Shown here: positions 23,636-37,582 of the stretch, piece by piece
Numbering within the stretch: position 1 is the first letter of the stretch
Layout: each line of letters begins with the position of its first letter
Assembly: GCF_021462225.1 (NCBI RefSeq)
Contig: NC_061816.1
Location: 10,007,390-10,071,389, forward strand
Source: Girardinichthys multiradiatus
Lineage: Eukaryota > Chordata > Actinopteri > Cyprinodontiformes > Goodeidae
Length of the DNA stretch: 64,000 nucleotides
Direction of reading: 5' to 3'
The notes under the pieces: generated by a model
Told to the model about the DNA's origin: nothing
The model's database searches: none
The model's input: only the letters and a program-made list of their open reading frames with translations
Position numbers and translations under genes: made by a program

Positions 23636-25220
23636 CAGCAGAGAAGGAACGGAGGATACTATCAAACTGTAAGAACGACACCCAGAGCCTGTGAAGAACC
23701 ACTCATTGTCATCACAATTACCTTTACCAGAGCTGATGATCAGAGCTCGTTAATATCTGAACAACTGTGGACAAATATTTATCTAAGGACAGTTAGCTGA
23801 AGGTAGTACGAGTTGCCTTCTGGGTTGAGTGTGGCCCGTTTAGGATTTTCTCACTTTTTTTTTTTTTTTAGGTTTATTCCACGCTGTGGTTCTACATTAA
23901 GATAAAAAAAGAAATCCTCAAAAAAGTTAATGCCTTTTCTGGCATTGCAATAATTCATCTAGTTTAATTCTTTAAAGTAACAAAAGATCTTATCTAAATA
24001 TGAAACACCACCTTGTTTACAGTTGGCTAAACTGCTGCTAAACCAGTCAAAGCAAAGCCTCTTTATCATTTTGAATTCTGTAGTAAATATATATGTTAAA
24101 ATAAAATCATGCATATATGATTGTCCATTATTTCACATGATTTCTATCATTTACTCAGGTTATGTCTAAGAAATCTAAAGGCATACAAACCAGATGGTCA
24201 AGCTCATTTGCATTTATACTGAAACAGAACCGCAGAGTTCTGGACAAATATTGTATAGGTAAGCAGGGAAATGACGCTATAACTTCTATCCAAGGTTTAA
24301 TAGATTTATCTTCGGGGTTTTTTATATATAATTTTAATCATACTCATGTCCTTTCTACAGGTGCATCTCAACAACATTAAATATCCTGTTAATTTATTTC
24401 TGTAATTTAATTGAAAAAATGAAACTCAGATTTATCACACACGGGGGATATATTTTCAGTGTTGATTTAATTTAATTTTGAGTATGGTTTAAGACGAGTG
24501 AAAATCCAAAATGTGAATACTACAGTAAACCGATGAAGGATTTTAATGCAAAAATATTAACGTATTTAACGGTATGTTCACTCAGTTCTTGTTTGGGGCT
24601 CCTTTTGCATGATTTACTGCATCAGTGTGGCGTGGCATGAAGGCTGTTAACCTGTGGTTCTGATGAGGGGTGAATGAGTGTGAACTGTTGGGTCTGATGT
24701 CTAGATTCTGTTTCCTGGCCAATCAAATATAATGATACCATGGATATTAAAACACATATTGGTACTCTGGAGGTGTGGACAGGTACCGACTCCTTGACGT
24801 ATGACTTTCTCTTAACAGTTGTCCATAAAGGGAAGAATTAAGGGCTCCTGTTGCTTGTGCACCATTTTCTATCAAACTTTTTCGTTCCACTCAACTTTCC
24901 ATTAATATTCTTGGATACAGCACTCGGTTAAAAAACAGCTTCTTTATTCTTCTGCAGATTACCCTATTTGTGTATGGTGTCAAACCTAGTGGGCTGGACA
25001 ACTGTCAAGTTGGGTTTTCATTGGCTGTAAGCCATAATAATCAAAGTTAACAAAATAAACACTGAAAATACGTGAATTTATAGAGTGTAAAACTCTAAAA
25101 TGAACCTTTTCAGTGATGATTTTCATTGAGATGTTCTTGTATTGTACAAAGACTCTGCATTGACTGATCTGTATGTGAAACTGTCACATAAACCTCTAAT
25201 AAAAACATTTCACACCATCA
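23636..25220 (+). promoter_or_regulatory. satb2: satb2 3' UTR with poly(A) signals
   Basis: AT-rich sequence after the satb2 stop. AATAAA hexamers occur at 24100-24105 and 25198-25203, the second in taataaaaacatttcac. Two alternative 3' ends are plausible. SATB2 transcripts usually have long 3' UTRs, which favours use of the distal signal. Confidence 0.55.
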
Positions 25221-26079
25221 CTGAGTAACACATGGCTTTTTTTAACAACCAAATTTAAATTCACCGTAAAAAGCTAAAAGATTACATTCAATGTATCCAG
25301 AATACATAGAGCCTCTATTTCAACCATTTTCTCGTATCTGATGGTAAAAAAAATCCTTCTTTTACATTTAACTTGCATAACTGTTCATTCTTCACTTTAT
25401 CCTAAGTTGTTACAAACCATAACTTCAGTCACAGAACCAGTAAAATAAATGGTAAATTTAAAGAAGGTGCAGTCTGACCACAGACGAACCAAACGTACTC
25501 TAAAGTGTTCACTGTCTTTTAGGTGGGTGGGAGAACAGACATTTTCCTGCTGACCATAACTTCTATTTTCCCTCTGAAAAATGCATAAAACTAAATGTCT
25601 AAAACGTTGTATTTGCAGTATGTGAGAGTACTTAAATTTTGCAATATTGATCACACCTGTCGTTCACAACACGAGTAAATCTTCTGCATGTTTGGATGTC
25701 GGTGCTGAGTTATCAGATCTGGGAATCATTAGGAAAGGATTAATTTATGAGTCCTGCTAACTGTGTGCAGCTTCTTGTCATCCTTACTTGCCAGAACACC
25801 TGCTAACAATTTGAACATGCTGCCTTACCTCTTAACCCTGGTGCTGGAGAGCCAGGAGGCTGGTGTGTGAGGTCCTGGGTCATCTGTAGCTTTCTTTTCA
25901 GAGCAGATTAACGGACAACAGAGACTAGCGAAAGCCCTCATACCACTTGAACTTTTATGCACAGATTTCAGTGTATTTGATTGTGATTTTTATGCAATAC
26001 AACAGTACTGTATATGGTGCTTCTGAAGTGACAGGAAAATGAATGTTGGTTCCAATTTCTTTACAAGTCTTTTGGTTTA
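25221..26079. other. Intergenic, no recognised feature
   Basis: AT-rich single-copy-looking sequence after the satb2 3' UTR. I see no coding exon, RNA gene or clear repeat. Confidence 0.5.
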
Positions 26080-26900
26080 TTAGCAGCTTTGCACAACCAT
26101 AGTGTAAATTATGCTAGTTTTTCTTTGTAAAATGGCTCAAACTCAGTTGGCTTGAATGCAGAATGTCTGTATACACTTTATAGCAGTTTTCAAACCGTGC
26201 CCATAGATCTCATTAGGAGTAAGGCCTGGACTTTGACTAGACCACTTTAACAGATAGCTATGCTTTGAACTAAACCACTTAATTTGAGCTCTGGTTGAAC
26301 ATTTAGGGTTGTTGTCCAAACCTTTCTGTCCCTGCTAAAAAGAAAGCCCATTCCCTCAGTTTGATACTGCCACCGACATGTTTCACCATGAGAGTGGCGT
26401 GTTGAGGGTGATATATGTACAATGTTAGTTTGCCAACGTACGGTTTTCCATGCTGGCCATAAAAATTCTGCTTTGCAGGACCTCTTATTGGTTATTTCTA
26501 CAATGGTTTTCTTCTTAACACATGAGTCATTTCAACAGATCCTTCTCACCTGAGCTGCAGATCTCTGCAGCTTCTTCAGTGGTGCCATGGGCTTCTGTTT
26601 CTTTCTGCCTCTCAGAGGACAGAACCAAGATCAGACGAGGATCACTGCAGCTCCTCCAAAGTTAAGATAGGCCTGTTGGCTGCATCTCTGGTTAATGCTC
26701 TCCTTGTCCTTCCTGTCAGTTTAGGTAGACGATCCTGTCTTGATGGGTTTGTCTTTGCATACTGAGATTAAATTACACAAAGAAGGACTAGATTTACTCG
26801 GACGACCTCTGAGGCTAATCCTTTGCATTTTTCTTTAAAGGTATCACAGTAAAAGGGGCTGAACACAAATGTGCAGCAAATCCTTTCTGATTTCAAAAAG
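26080..26900 (-). mobile_element. Tc1-like transposon relic (antisense)
   Basis: Reverse-orientation Tc1-like text. It runs from aaaatggctcaaactcagtt (26131) through gacatgtttcaccatgagag (about 26376), gagctgcagatctctgcagc (about 26553) and ggttaatgctctccttgtcc (about 26691) to the AT-rich terminal part near 26880. It carries a local duplication around 26560-26660 and many breaks. Confidence 0.75.
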
Positions 26901-27177
26901 TTTTGAAAACTGTGTAGGAAGGAAATGAGAGTAAACGGAGTGTTTTGAAAAGTAAAAATCCATGAGCTCCATGTCATGTAAAGGTTTAGTTGGTGCGTGA
27001 AATATTTGTGTGCTTTTATGTCGCTTTTTCTTGTGTTCATCGGCTGTTTGGAGTGTGATGAAAACTAATTTGAGATCAGTTAACTCATCAGTGAGTGCCG
27101 CTACGCTCCACCGCTTTCCTGCTCACACAGCTGGCTATTAGAGCCGTATGGCGAGCTGATATATGGCCATTAGAGGG

Positions 27178-27203
27178 GTGTGTGTGTGTGTGTGTGTGTG
27201 TGT
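27178..27203. repeat. (GT)n microsatellite
   Basis: Uninterrupted GT run of about 13 units. The flanking 27060-27320 is more GC-rich and less repetitive than its surroundings. Confidence 0.95.
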
Positions 27204-30070
27204 TTGAGCTGTGGGACAGGGACGCAGGTGCTCCATGGGCTGATATCACCCAGGATGCCCTAGTTGGGGGGCATTTAGGTTATATGGGGAAGGAGGCTCT
27301 CCGGAGCTCGCAGTCACACCTGTGATCCCCTGCTAACATGCTCACAGGCACACAAGCAGTCACAGCGTTCCCTCAACTCCTGCACTGCAGCACGTTAATA
27401 TACACTCTGATAAACAGACTAATACTCGCAGTGGCAGCACTTTACACACCATTGAACGCAACACATGGTAAGTGGAAAGGCTGACACATGGCTCGGAGTG
27501 CTTGTGCGTGATGTTTTGGAGGCTTCTGAGTGCATCTAGCTTCACCTGAACGTAGTAAACGGGTATAGCGAGCCATTACAGGCAAAAAGTTTTTTTTCTT
27601 TGCCTTTATCCAAGATTTTCACAAAGCAACTCTAGCTTTTAAAAATGTCACCATGCTGCTTTAGTTGAAGTGTTTTTAGGATTATTTTCACCGGTATTTG
27701 TGGCACTTTGCAACATTTTCAGTGATACACAACCATAACGGAAATGTTAACATGTGATTGTGGCTGTTGAAGCACAGCAAATCTCAAGAAGCTCCTTTTT
27801 AAATAAGATTGAAAATGAACACGAGAAGCATTTATAGGAAGGAAAAAGCCCTACAGAGATTAAGGAAATGTTATCTTGCTTTGTGTGCAATCACTTGTTT
27901 TGATGCATTTCATGTCATTACTTGTTCATTTTGTTTAAAACACTACAGTATCAATTCTGTTTAGGGATTAATAAAGTTTAAATTAAAGGATTTAGTGAAT
28001 TTGAATGGTTCCAAACCAGTCGTTTCAAAAAAACATTGTGGGCTCTTCAAAATAAAACATCAACATTAATAGATGTTACCCCAACTCTCTTTTTCTTCAA
28101 ACATTGTTGTTTTATGACCTGATACTCTGCATGACCTGATAAAAGTATTCAAACCCCCTTCTTTGTACCCCTGCAGCAGGTTTGATCTATGGCATGGTTC
28201 AGGGCAGATGGCTCTGTTTAGTCTAAACATACGAAGATAAGATTTATTCCACACTGTGCAGGACTCAAATTCCATAGTCAACATGTCTAGGGAAGGAATT
28301 ACAACAGGTTTCACTTCGCTACCTCTTCTGTGAGCGTAGATGTCATGGGAATTACCTTGACTTCTCTTACTTTGTCTTGTCAGAACAGTTCTGGCAGGGC
28401 TAGTAAACCTGGTCAAAGTTATAAAGCTGACTTTGAGTGACGACCACCAATCTTTTCCTTTGGTAAATATAACTTTTGCCATAACATAAATGTATATTTA
28501 AGAGGGGATCATATGATGCCTTTTTGATTATCTAAATAATTCACAGCAACTTGGTACAGTTTTTGGTACATGTTGAATTGAATGTTCTGAAAAGGAACAA
28601 GACGTTAAATGTCCATGTGTTGAATTAGGCTTAAATAAAACAATGATTTAAATTCATTTCAACCTGGAAAGACTCACAAAGAAAAGGATGGCAATTAGGA
28701 AAGTTTTAATGATGTGAAATTACATAGTTATATCTTTGGCGCTCGAACCTGGGAGGACAACATGAATGCTGAGAATGACATGAGCTAAGATGATCATTTG
28801 TAAGGTTTAGATTTAGAGATGTCTTCCCCCTGATCCGACACTGGTGGTGGATTGGGGGCCAGAGAGCGAGGTAGCCAGGAGTAGATATGAAGGAAGATGT
28901 TGGAGGTGGGGTGGAGGAGGGATGAGCTCAGCTGACAAGCGAGGATGAACACAGCTGAAGGTCCTTTTAAAAGCAAGGCGTTTGAAGGTGATTGGATGGA
29001 GAATCAGGTGGACAGGATGCTGATTGGAAGGCCGGGAGACGCACAGAAGAGTCATTCAAAGGTGGAGGCGGTGAAGGTGAGTCTTTCATTCTGAATTTTC
29101 GTCTAAACTCCATAACCTACAGCATTGCAGTGCTATAAACAGATTAGACAACATGCACCTAACCTGCGAATGAGTTGAGAAAATCTTTGTCCCACAGTTC
29201 AAAAACATGCATGTTAGCTTAATTGGTCCCTCAAAATGCCCCACGGTGTGTGTATGTATCCCTGGTGAGGATATCAACTGCTGGAGATCTCAGGAACCAT
29301 CCACCCTGTAACTCTGAAAGGATGAAGCAAGTAAAGAAAATGGATGCATAGATATCTCATGCTCTGTTTCAGAGCCTCCACCACCTCCATACTCCTTTCT
29401 TGAATCATGAATTATCTGTTAACGACCACTCACACCTAGGCTTGTGCCAGACCTGTAGAATCAAGAAATCACTTTAATAAAACCTGTATGCAACATGTGG
29501 TAGGCTAGAAGTTCTAAAAGTCAACACCTCTTGCCCTGATCAAAATAAATTCAAGAACAGATGAGAATTAAAGTCAGAGATATCTATTCATCTGGAAATT
29601 AAGGACAGGGAGACTGATCAGAAACACAGCAATCAACGTCACCTGCTACTATTCCCTGATCCACAGCATCACCCCTCCTATGCAGCTGAGCTACAGCCAC
29701 ACCCCACCACCACACAGATTTACTCCAAGAGCTCATGGAATTACGAGTCGGAAAGTCGGGGCAACACGACCATCTCCGACTTCCGCCTTCAAAATGGTTG
29801 CTACTCGCATCGATAGTAGTAAAACGTTCTTACTTTGTTTTTAGCAGTTTTTTATTATTTATGTAACATTTAATCAGTCGTGCACATACTACTCTTCCGT
29901 GTTTTATAAGACGAGATGTTTCAACGCTGTTTATATGCATGAAATACAACGTAGAACAGTGTTTATTGTCATTGTTACTGTTGTAAGACTGCTGTTACAG
30001 TTGCTAGCAATAAGAACAAAAACAAGCAGGAAAACTGGAACGCTATAACTGGGAGATGATGTAATAAAGC
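27204..30070. other. Intergenic, weak repeat traces only
   Basis: No gene recognised. Around 29280-29350, accatccaccctgtaactctg followed by aagaaaatggatgcatagat looks like the worn 3' tail of a LINE or SINE. The long minus-strand open stretch at 28066-28482 has no family similarity that I can see. Confidence 0.45.
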
Positions 30071-30079
30071 TCAGCAGGC

Positions 30080-30850
30080 CTCAATTACCAGAGTTAGGGT
30101 CAGAGTTCATGACGCTACAATAAGAAAGAGACAGAGGAAAAAATGGCCTTCATGGGAGTGGCTCTAAGGCTAAAACCAGTGCTGACCAACAAAACACAAA
30201 GGTCCGTCTGACATTTACCAAAAACATCTTGATCCCGAAGACGTTTTAAGAAAATATTCTGTGGACCCACTTCTGTGGACAAACGCAGACTTGTTGGAAG
30301 GAAGGTGTGTGTCCTGCTACATCTAGAGCAACACTAAGACACCTTTTCAGAAAATACCTTCACATTAAACATGCTGGTAGTGCAATGCTCCGGGGATACG
30401 TTGCTGCTTCAGAACCTGGACAATAATTTGTGTTTGATGGAACTCTGAATTCTGCTCTCTACCGGAAAATACTGAAGGATATTTTCCAACCCTACGTTCA
30501 TGACCTTAAGCTTGGGTTTTGCATCAGGACAATGGTCCAAAGCAGGCCAGCAAGGCAATCTCTGAATGGCTGAAAATGTATGTTTTAGAGTGGCCTAGTC
30601 AAACTCCGAACGTAAATCTGATGCTGTGACATGACCTTAAATGGGCTGTTAATTGATGTAAAACACACTTTATTGGTTAAAAAGCTTGACAGCAGTATTT
30701 TCAGCCAATGGTGGAACAGCAAATTATTAAGTGTAGAGGACATTCAAATGATCACATAGAACGAGGTTGCTTTTATTCCCCTAATAACGTAAATCATCAT
30801 TTAAAAACTGCTTTTTAAATTTACTCAGGTTATCTCTGTCTTATATCAAA
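30080..30850 (+). mobile_element. Tc1-like transposon relic of a third family (sense)
   Basis: Sense fragments: gtcagagttcatgacgctac (30100), gtgcaatgctccggggatac (about 30378), ttttgcatcaggacaatggt (about 30517), aatctctgaatggctgaaaa (about 30558) and gagtggcctagtcaaactcc (about 30588). The same family recurs at 59.5-60.6 kb in sense and 35.7-36.5 kb in antisense. The frame is destroyed. Confidence 0.75.
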
Positions 30851-32734
30851 ATTTGATTGATGACCTGAAACATTTTAGTGTGACAAAAAAGCTGAAACGG
30901 AAGAAATTTGCCAGGAGGCCAATGCTTTTTCAAGACATTGAAGACCAGTGCATTTGAAGGCAACGTTAAGCTGAAAGAGTGACCAGCACAGACTAATTCA
31001 TCACACTGAGCTAACTGCCATCGTCTGAATATGGCAACACAAAGCCCGGACAACTTTGACACACAGATGGTAAAACACACCCTGAAAACAACCGAAGATG
31101 AAACGAGTCAGCAAACAACCACATCACATCTCCTTCAAAACAAACATTTAATTATAGCAGCTCTGCCGCATTATTGGCAGAGCGGCGGGTTTTGATGTGC
31201 GCCACTAAATAGTGTTACTTTGAGCCAGTAACATTTTTACACCCACAAAAAGACACTCAAAGCAAATCCCTTTAAGGAGAAAATGAAAAAGAAAAGTCCA
31301 AATTAATAAGGCTTTAACTTCTAACAGTCTGGAATCGGATAATTTAATGTTCCATTTCGAGTAATAAAAGGCTACATTTGTGGAAAACACAAAAACTTGC
31401 CACTAAATGGATTTAAGTCAAATTATGGAGCTCACGGCTCATTTCAGAACAACGAATGGGTTAAGTCTTGGTTCTGTCTGTTTTTCTCTCTAAAACTGAT
31501 CATGTTTTCATAGAAATGACCTTGTTTGTTGCAGCCAAGAGAATATTTAATATATTAAATCCACCAAATATTGATTTGCTACTTGACAGTTTTTTTAGCT
31601 TCCTAAAAAGTTTGTTTTTTAAGTTCTGAATGGCTTAGCGAGGATATTATTAGCACACCTGGCATGAATGTGAAAAAAAAAAACTAAAAATTAAGAAATT
31701 GCAGTTGCTTAATCCTGTGCTGAATATTTTTTTTAAATATAACCTTTCTTGACATTTCCTTTAACGTAAATGTTCTTGAGTACATGCATGATTTTCTAAT
31801 TTACTTTTTAAGTTTGATCAGAGTCTCTAGAAAGTGGTATAAAGATAAAGACTCAGATGCATGTTTCTATTAGTCAGTGTTCAAAATTGGAAAGACAAGA
31901 GAACATGGCATCCAAGTAAGACATGTGTGTCGATCTTTAAAAGTCCGGATAAAATCTATATTTGATACAGCAATAGATATGTTTTAAATACCTGGAACTG
32001 TGAAAAACAAGGCTGGCTGAGGACCCATATTTATCTTACCACCGTTCACAGTCAGGACGGTGATGAGGGTGTCATCGTCTCTGATCTTGGTTCTGTAAGT
32101 TTGCTCTATTGTTTCATTAAAGAAACCTGAGTCATCATGATGCATGGTGGTCCTGAACCCCAAACCATAACAGAGAGAGGTTAAAGTCTCCAAATCTCTC
32201 TAAGAGAGGGGTCACCAAGCCTGCATGACAAACATTAAACTTCATTCCAGCCAGTTAACTTTGAGACTTTCACATCCTACCATCACACATGCAAACAGGT
32301 GGAGTTTGCCGAAAGCTACTGATTTTAGAAGGAATTACCTAATATTGTCAAGTATGGTTTAGTACAGTGAGGGATCTTGTGGATCACTCTACTAGAGAAC
32401 ATAAAATCTGTGTTCTTGTTGAATAATGTTTGAATAAATTTGGCCAGGTAAACAGAGAAATGATTCACCAGGCTACAAGCTGAGCTCCAAACCTGTGAAA
32501 TAAAACAAAGTGATGCCCTTTTTGCAAATATAGGCAGGACTGACGATAGTTTTGGCACAGTGATTTTGTAAAAATAACAGGTTTTCTATTTTGTGATTTT
32601 TTTTTAAGCTCAAACACCCAAATATGTGTTAACATGCACTGCGAAATGGTATTTTCAAAAACTGTCCCCTTTAAATCTTAAAGGGTACTGATGATAATCT
32701 TCAGAAGTGGTTAGTTTGTTGTGCAACAAATACA

Positions 32735-32755
32735 CCCCCCCCCCCCCCCCCCCCC
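32735..32755. repeat. Poly(C) run
   Basis: 21 consecutive C bases on the + strand. It may be an assembly-sensitive homopolymer. Confidence 0.95.
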
Positions 32756-33224
32756 TTTAACTCCAACACATTCCAAACAAAATACTGAAAACAATAAAAA
32801 CAAACTGTTATATATGACTGCTGATAAATATTATTGTCACAGTTGGTTAGAAAACAGGAAACGGGTGCAGATTCAACATTCTTGGTCGTCAACCAAATAT
32901 TTAGTGGTGAAATTTATAGTTAAATGAACTTTTCTTGAATTTTGTAGAGTTCATTAGACTTCGGCAGAGATCCTTTAGGTACTCTGGAATGCTCTGGACA
33001 TCTGTCATTAAACTCAGTCGGCTAAGTTATGACCAGTCATTATCTTCTCTGCTGGAGTTGATACTTCTGTCAGAATAAACAGAAGAAACAGAGTAAGGCC
33101 AACTCCAATGCAGATTTCTATTATCCTGAAACGATTCTGTTGGACCGTTACTAACATAAAAGTCTGTGTTTACTCCTCCTAAAGGCAGATTTGTCGTGCA
33201 AGGCTGTTTAGTCCTTGAACCTTT

Positions 33225-34060
33225 CCACATTTTTCATGTTGAAACCACAAACTTTGATGTATTTTATAGAGATTTATTGTGATGGACCATAACAAAGTAG
33301 TGCATTACTGTAAAGAGGATGGGAAATCATTTACAATTACAGCTGCAGGTCCTTTTGAGGATGTCTCTACCAGGTTCGCACAACTAAAAGTTGAACTTTT
33401 TGCACATTGCTCTCTGTAAAATAGCTTCCCTGCTGAAGGGAACCATCCCCAAAGCATGATGCTGCCATCACTATGTTTCCCTGTGTTCCCTGTGAATTAC
33501 ATATTATGGATGATGTACAGTGAAAGTTTTCCTCCACATTTATCTGCATGCAGGCCAAAACATTCACTTTTGATCTCATCTGACCAGACCACCTTCATCC
33601 ACATGTTTGCTGTTCTTCTACATGGTTTGCTGTAAATCGCAAATGGGACTTCCTGTGGCTGCTGATCTACAAAGGCCAGGTTTGTGGAGGGCACAACTAA
33701 TAGTTGTTATGTCAACAGATTCTCCAACCTGAGTATCTCTGCAGCTCCTTGAGCCTGTTGGCTGCTTCTCTGACTCAAACCCAATTAAAATTGAAGCGCT
33801 TGGACTTCGTTTTGCTTTTTTGCTACTCACATTCTTTAACTGAACTCTGAGGGTATCCAGTGCAGCTCTGGAGGTGCATTAGTGTAAAAAGGGGCTGAAC
33901 ATAAATGCAAGACACACCGTACGTTTAAGAATATTATTCAGAGAAATGTTGGAAAGCAATTTTTAGCATAAAATCCCCAAAATTAAATGAATGTTGGTGG
34001 TTGTAATATTACAAGCCATGAAAAAGATCAGTGGCTATAAATACTTTAACAAGGAATCGT
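33225..34060 (-). mobile_element. Tc1-like transposon relic (antisense)
   Basis: Antisense Tc1-like text from gttgaaaccacaaactttga (33239, terminal repeat) through catccccaaagcatgatgct (about 33446), ttttgatctcatctgaccag (about 33568), aggccaggtttgtggagggc (about 33672) and tgttggctgcttctctgact (about 33757) to the other end near 34050. It is internally deleted and frame-broken. Confidence 0.8.
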
Positions 34061-34439
34061 ATGTAAAGCCTGCTGCAAAGTGGAACTTATTGATGCAATA
34101 CTCATACAAATTAAAAAAATATTTAAAAGTGCATTCACATGAGCTTTGATTAAATTATGGCTTTTCTGTACCCCTTTCTTTAAAAAGAAAACTGAGCTAT
34201 TCCTTTAATACCTTCTGTAGTTATGTAAGGTAGTAATAACTCAATTCAGGCTCTGTAAATAATCCCGTTACGCTTCACCACTTTAGATTTAACGCCATGC
34301 TCAGAACTGCTGACTTAAACTTATTAACTGATACGTGTTAAAGATGAGATGTTTTTCTTCTAAGAATGAGATCAGGAGGCTGAGTGCATGTATGAAGTCA
34401 AACCGAAGCTAGTTGTGTTACATTTATCCCCTCAGTTTC

Positions 34440-35680
34440 ATGTCCCTTAATTACTGTGTTACTGACACTGATTGGACCTCAGCTGATTTTTTCTTTGTCT
34501 CCTGAACCAACTGCGACACAGTAAGTACTGGTGTTGCTTCAGTGTAAACCAGTGGAGTTGTTGAGGAAGCACAGCTGGGCAAATGGTTGTGGGCTCCCTG
34601 CACCAGCTGCAGATTCTTGTACAGAAAGAGCTACCAGGTGTTTGGGATTTCTCGCTCCTCCCTTCCTCCGCTGGCTCCCACGGCAACCTGCTGGACCGTT
34701 ACTGGGTTGCATTGGCACCGGCTGTTACCCCACAGTACCAGACGAACCCACAGATTAGCATGCTTTACTGCCTGTCTTCCCTCACACCAAACACAAACAT
34801 CCAAGGATGTTTGAACTCATTTTAAAGTTTATTTTTGATGCACTTAATGAGAATAGAATTTGTTTCCAGGAAAACATGCCCATTCTGTGTGCACTGCGCC
34901 TTCAATTAAAAAGGTGGCAACTCATCCTTTTTTTTAACTCACATCAATTCTCAAAGTCAGTTCTGAAAATCCGGACCGGATGGGAAGCCAATCCAGTCTG
35001 GGGAAACTTTTCTACCAAAAAATGACAGCATACATTTACAATTTAGGAGCAAGGGTCACTATTTTACTCTCAGATATTGTAATACTCTTGCTTGGTCAAA
35101 TAAAAACAAGTCCACATCATTATACCACCCCCCACCATGCTTTGACTTTAATTACGTGCTGATGTACTGTGTTTGGGTTGTTTGAACTGCCCGAAAAGTC
35201 CAGTCAACAAAAGGTGTATTTAGGTACTTTCACCCTAAAAATGTTTTTCTCTCCGTGAAAATTTTGTTTGTCAGTTTTTGTCCTTTTTGGGGGTTTCCTG
35301 CTTTTGTTCCATGCTTTATTTGACTGTTTTAAGATTCTAGATAGCAGTTTTTCTTCAGTTTTTTGGTCAGAGCTCTGTTTCGCATTACTTGGACTTTCTA
35401 CATGTGCAGCATATTTTGGTTTGTTTATAAAACTTTGTTTATTTCCTTCAACTCCCTGGTTCCTGCACCTGAATAAGTCCTAGGTCATCTACACTCAGTC
35501 AAAAGCTTAGATTTACCTCTCTTTATGGCAGCAATGATTTCTTCTTCCTCTGTATTTTAATATGATACACATGAACTGACCAAACGTCTACCTTTCTGTT
35601 TACTTGACTCTCCTTACATCTCTGGAAGCACCAATAATGGCATTTTTTAACACTTTTTCTCCATTTTGCTCTAATATATG
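34440..35680. other. Intergenic, no recognised feature
   Basis: Mixed-composition sequence with several short overlapping open frames at 34459-34825 and no family similarity. I see no splice-supported exon. Confidence 0.4.
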
Positions 35681-36540
35681 TTAAAATGCAAAAGATGTCT
35701 GCAGCTTTTCTGTCACACTTACATGTTTTAGATCACTAATGATCATTGTCCTGCTGCATTACCCAAGTACGCCCAAGCTGAAGGTAACAAACTAATGGTC
35801 GGACATTCTCCTTCTGGATTTTCACCTAGAGAGCAGAATTCATGGTTTCCTCTGCAACAGGAGATTGTACAGGTCCTAAAGCGGCAAAGTAGCCCCAGAC
35901 CATCACACTACCACCACTATGGTTGACTGTAAGTATAATGTTTTTTTTTTTTAATGTTGTGTGACCTTATGTGCTAGACATAATGGAACACGCATCTTCA
36001 ATAAAGTTTGAATTTTGTCTCCTCAGTCTGCAGAATATTTACCAAACAGTCTTGATCATCAAAATGTTTTTGACAAATATGAGGCGGGTCTTTGTGTTCT
36101 TTTTGGTAAGCAGTGGTTCTGACCTCGGTCCCATGGAGGCCATTTTTGCCCAGTCTCTTTCCTATTGTTGAATCATGAACTCTAACCATAACTGGGGCAA
36201 GTGAATCCCGCAGAGCTTTAAATGTTGTTCTGGGCTCTTTTGTGACCTCCTGGATGAATCACTGATTCACTGTTGGAGTAGATTTGACCACTCCAAGTTG
36301 AAGGTTCACCACTGTTCCGTGTGTTGTTCATTCATGATTTAGCAAAGGGTGCGCAAGCAAATATATTTTCATAGGACCAGGTTTGTTTAGAAAGGATTTT
36401 CCATAAATAAATGATTCACTCTGATTATCTTTGTCTGATATTAAAATTTGGTTGATAATGTAAAAAATGTAAATGTGCCAAAAAAAAGTAAAAACTAAAT
36501 AGATCTCTAAGGAAACAAGTACTTTTTCACAGCCCTGTAT
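35680..36540 (-). mobile_element. Tc1-like transposon relic of the third family (antisense)
   Basis: The antisense of a Tc1-like transposase: cagaccatcacactaccacc (about 35897), tgtctcctcagtctgcagaa (about 36017), ccatttttgcccagtctctt (about 36141) and gaaggttcaccactgttccg (36300). The outer end near 36525 reads ttcacagccctgtat. There are many stops and indels. Confidence 0.75.
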
Positions 36541-37376
36541 ATAATGTTTTATAACTTAAAACCTTCCAAAATGGAGTTGTTGTCATATTTTACAATCTCT
36601 GTAAATATGAGCTAACACAAAGATATACTTGGGAGTATGTTCATATAAATACACACACAGTCTTTAGCCCAGGCAGCCTAAACAACTGCTAACAATTACA
36701 ACCATTAGTGGTTTGGCATGGCCAGCACCTACTCTGCCTGTTTATAATATGATGGAGCACAAATGTCATAACAGTGGAGTATTGAGAAAAACAAAATGCA
36801 CTACTAACGGGATGCCCAAAGTCCAGACCTGCTCTCGGCAGTAAAAAAAAAGAGAGGTGGGGAAGCAGATCTGTAATCAGTCTGGAAGAAGGTGGAAGTC
36901 TTAATCTTCCACAGGATAAACTGATTTTACAAAGTCAGAAACGGTGATAGTTTTTCACTCTGAAGGAGTAGACTGAAATAAAAAGACTAAAACACAACGT
37001 CTCCGCAGGAACATTTGACCTGAAGTCACTTTGAGACTAAAATCGTGCTGTAACTTCAATAATTCATCCATGTGAACATCATTCTAATAAATAATACAAT
37101 TATGCACAGTTTTATATTTCAAACACACAGAAATTCTTCTTGTTTTTAAAGAATGCACTTGGGTAAAATGAACAAAGCTACTCTGCCAATTTCACTGTTG
37201 TTCTTGTGCTACCTTTTGTCAAAGGATACCAAATTAAGCCAGTCAGACAACAACACATCACTAGAACCCCTTTACGGCACAAGCTGGAGTCCAAAGAGTC
37301 CGCGGGTGAGATACTACACTACGGTGATAACTACAGATGTTTTTTTCTCATTTTTTTTATTTATCTTTCTAAACAA

Positions 37377-37582
37377 TAGCCCCTTTCCACCAAAAACCCA
37401 AGGATTTAAAGCCCCAAGATTTGTTTTACCTGGGAAATAGGAAAGGGACCAGGACCAGGACCATTTACCTCAGAAAGTAAAGCCCCGGGAAAGTGAAATT
37501 AAATTTGGGGTAAATTTGTATCAAAATGCGACCTGGGCTTTCCAAAGCCTGGGGCTTCATACAGGCAATTGAAAAGGGGCTA
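37377..37582. mobile_element. MITE-like element with TAGCCCCTTT inverted ends
   Basis: About 206 bp starting tagcccctttccaccaaaaa and ending gaaaaggggcta, so the outer 10 bases are inverted repeats (TAGCCCCTTT). The interior is rich in gggac and ccaggacc words and is non-coding. The ends resemble non-autonomous hAT-type elements, but I see no matching 8 bp target duplication. The class is therefore uncertain. Confidence 0.55.

Noticed and set aside
34459..34825. Cluster of overlapping open frames on both strands
   Set aside because: They overlap each other in different frames, none shows conserved motifs, and the region is only locally GC-richer.
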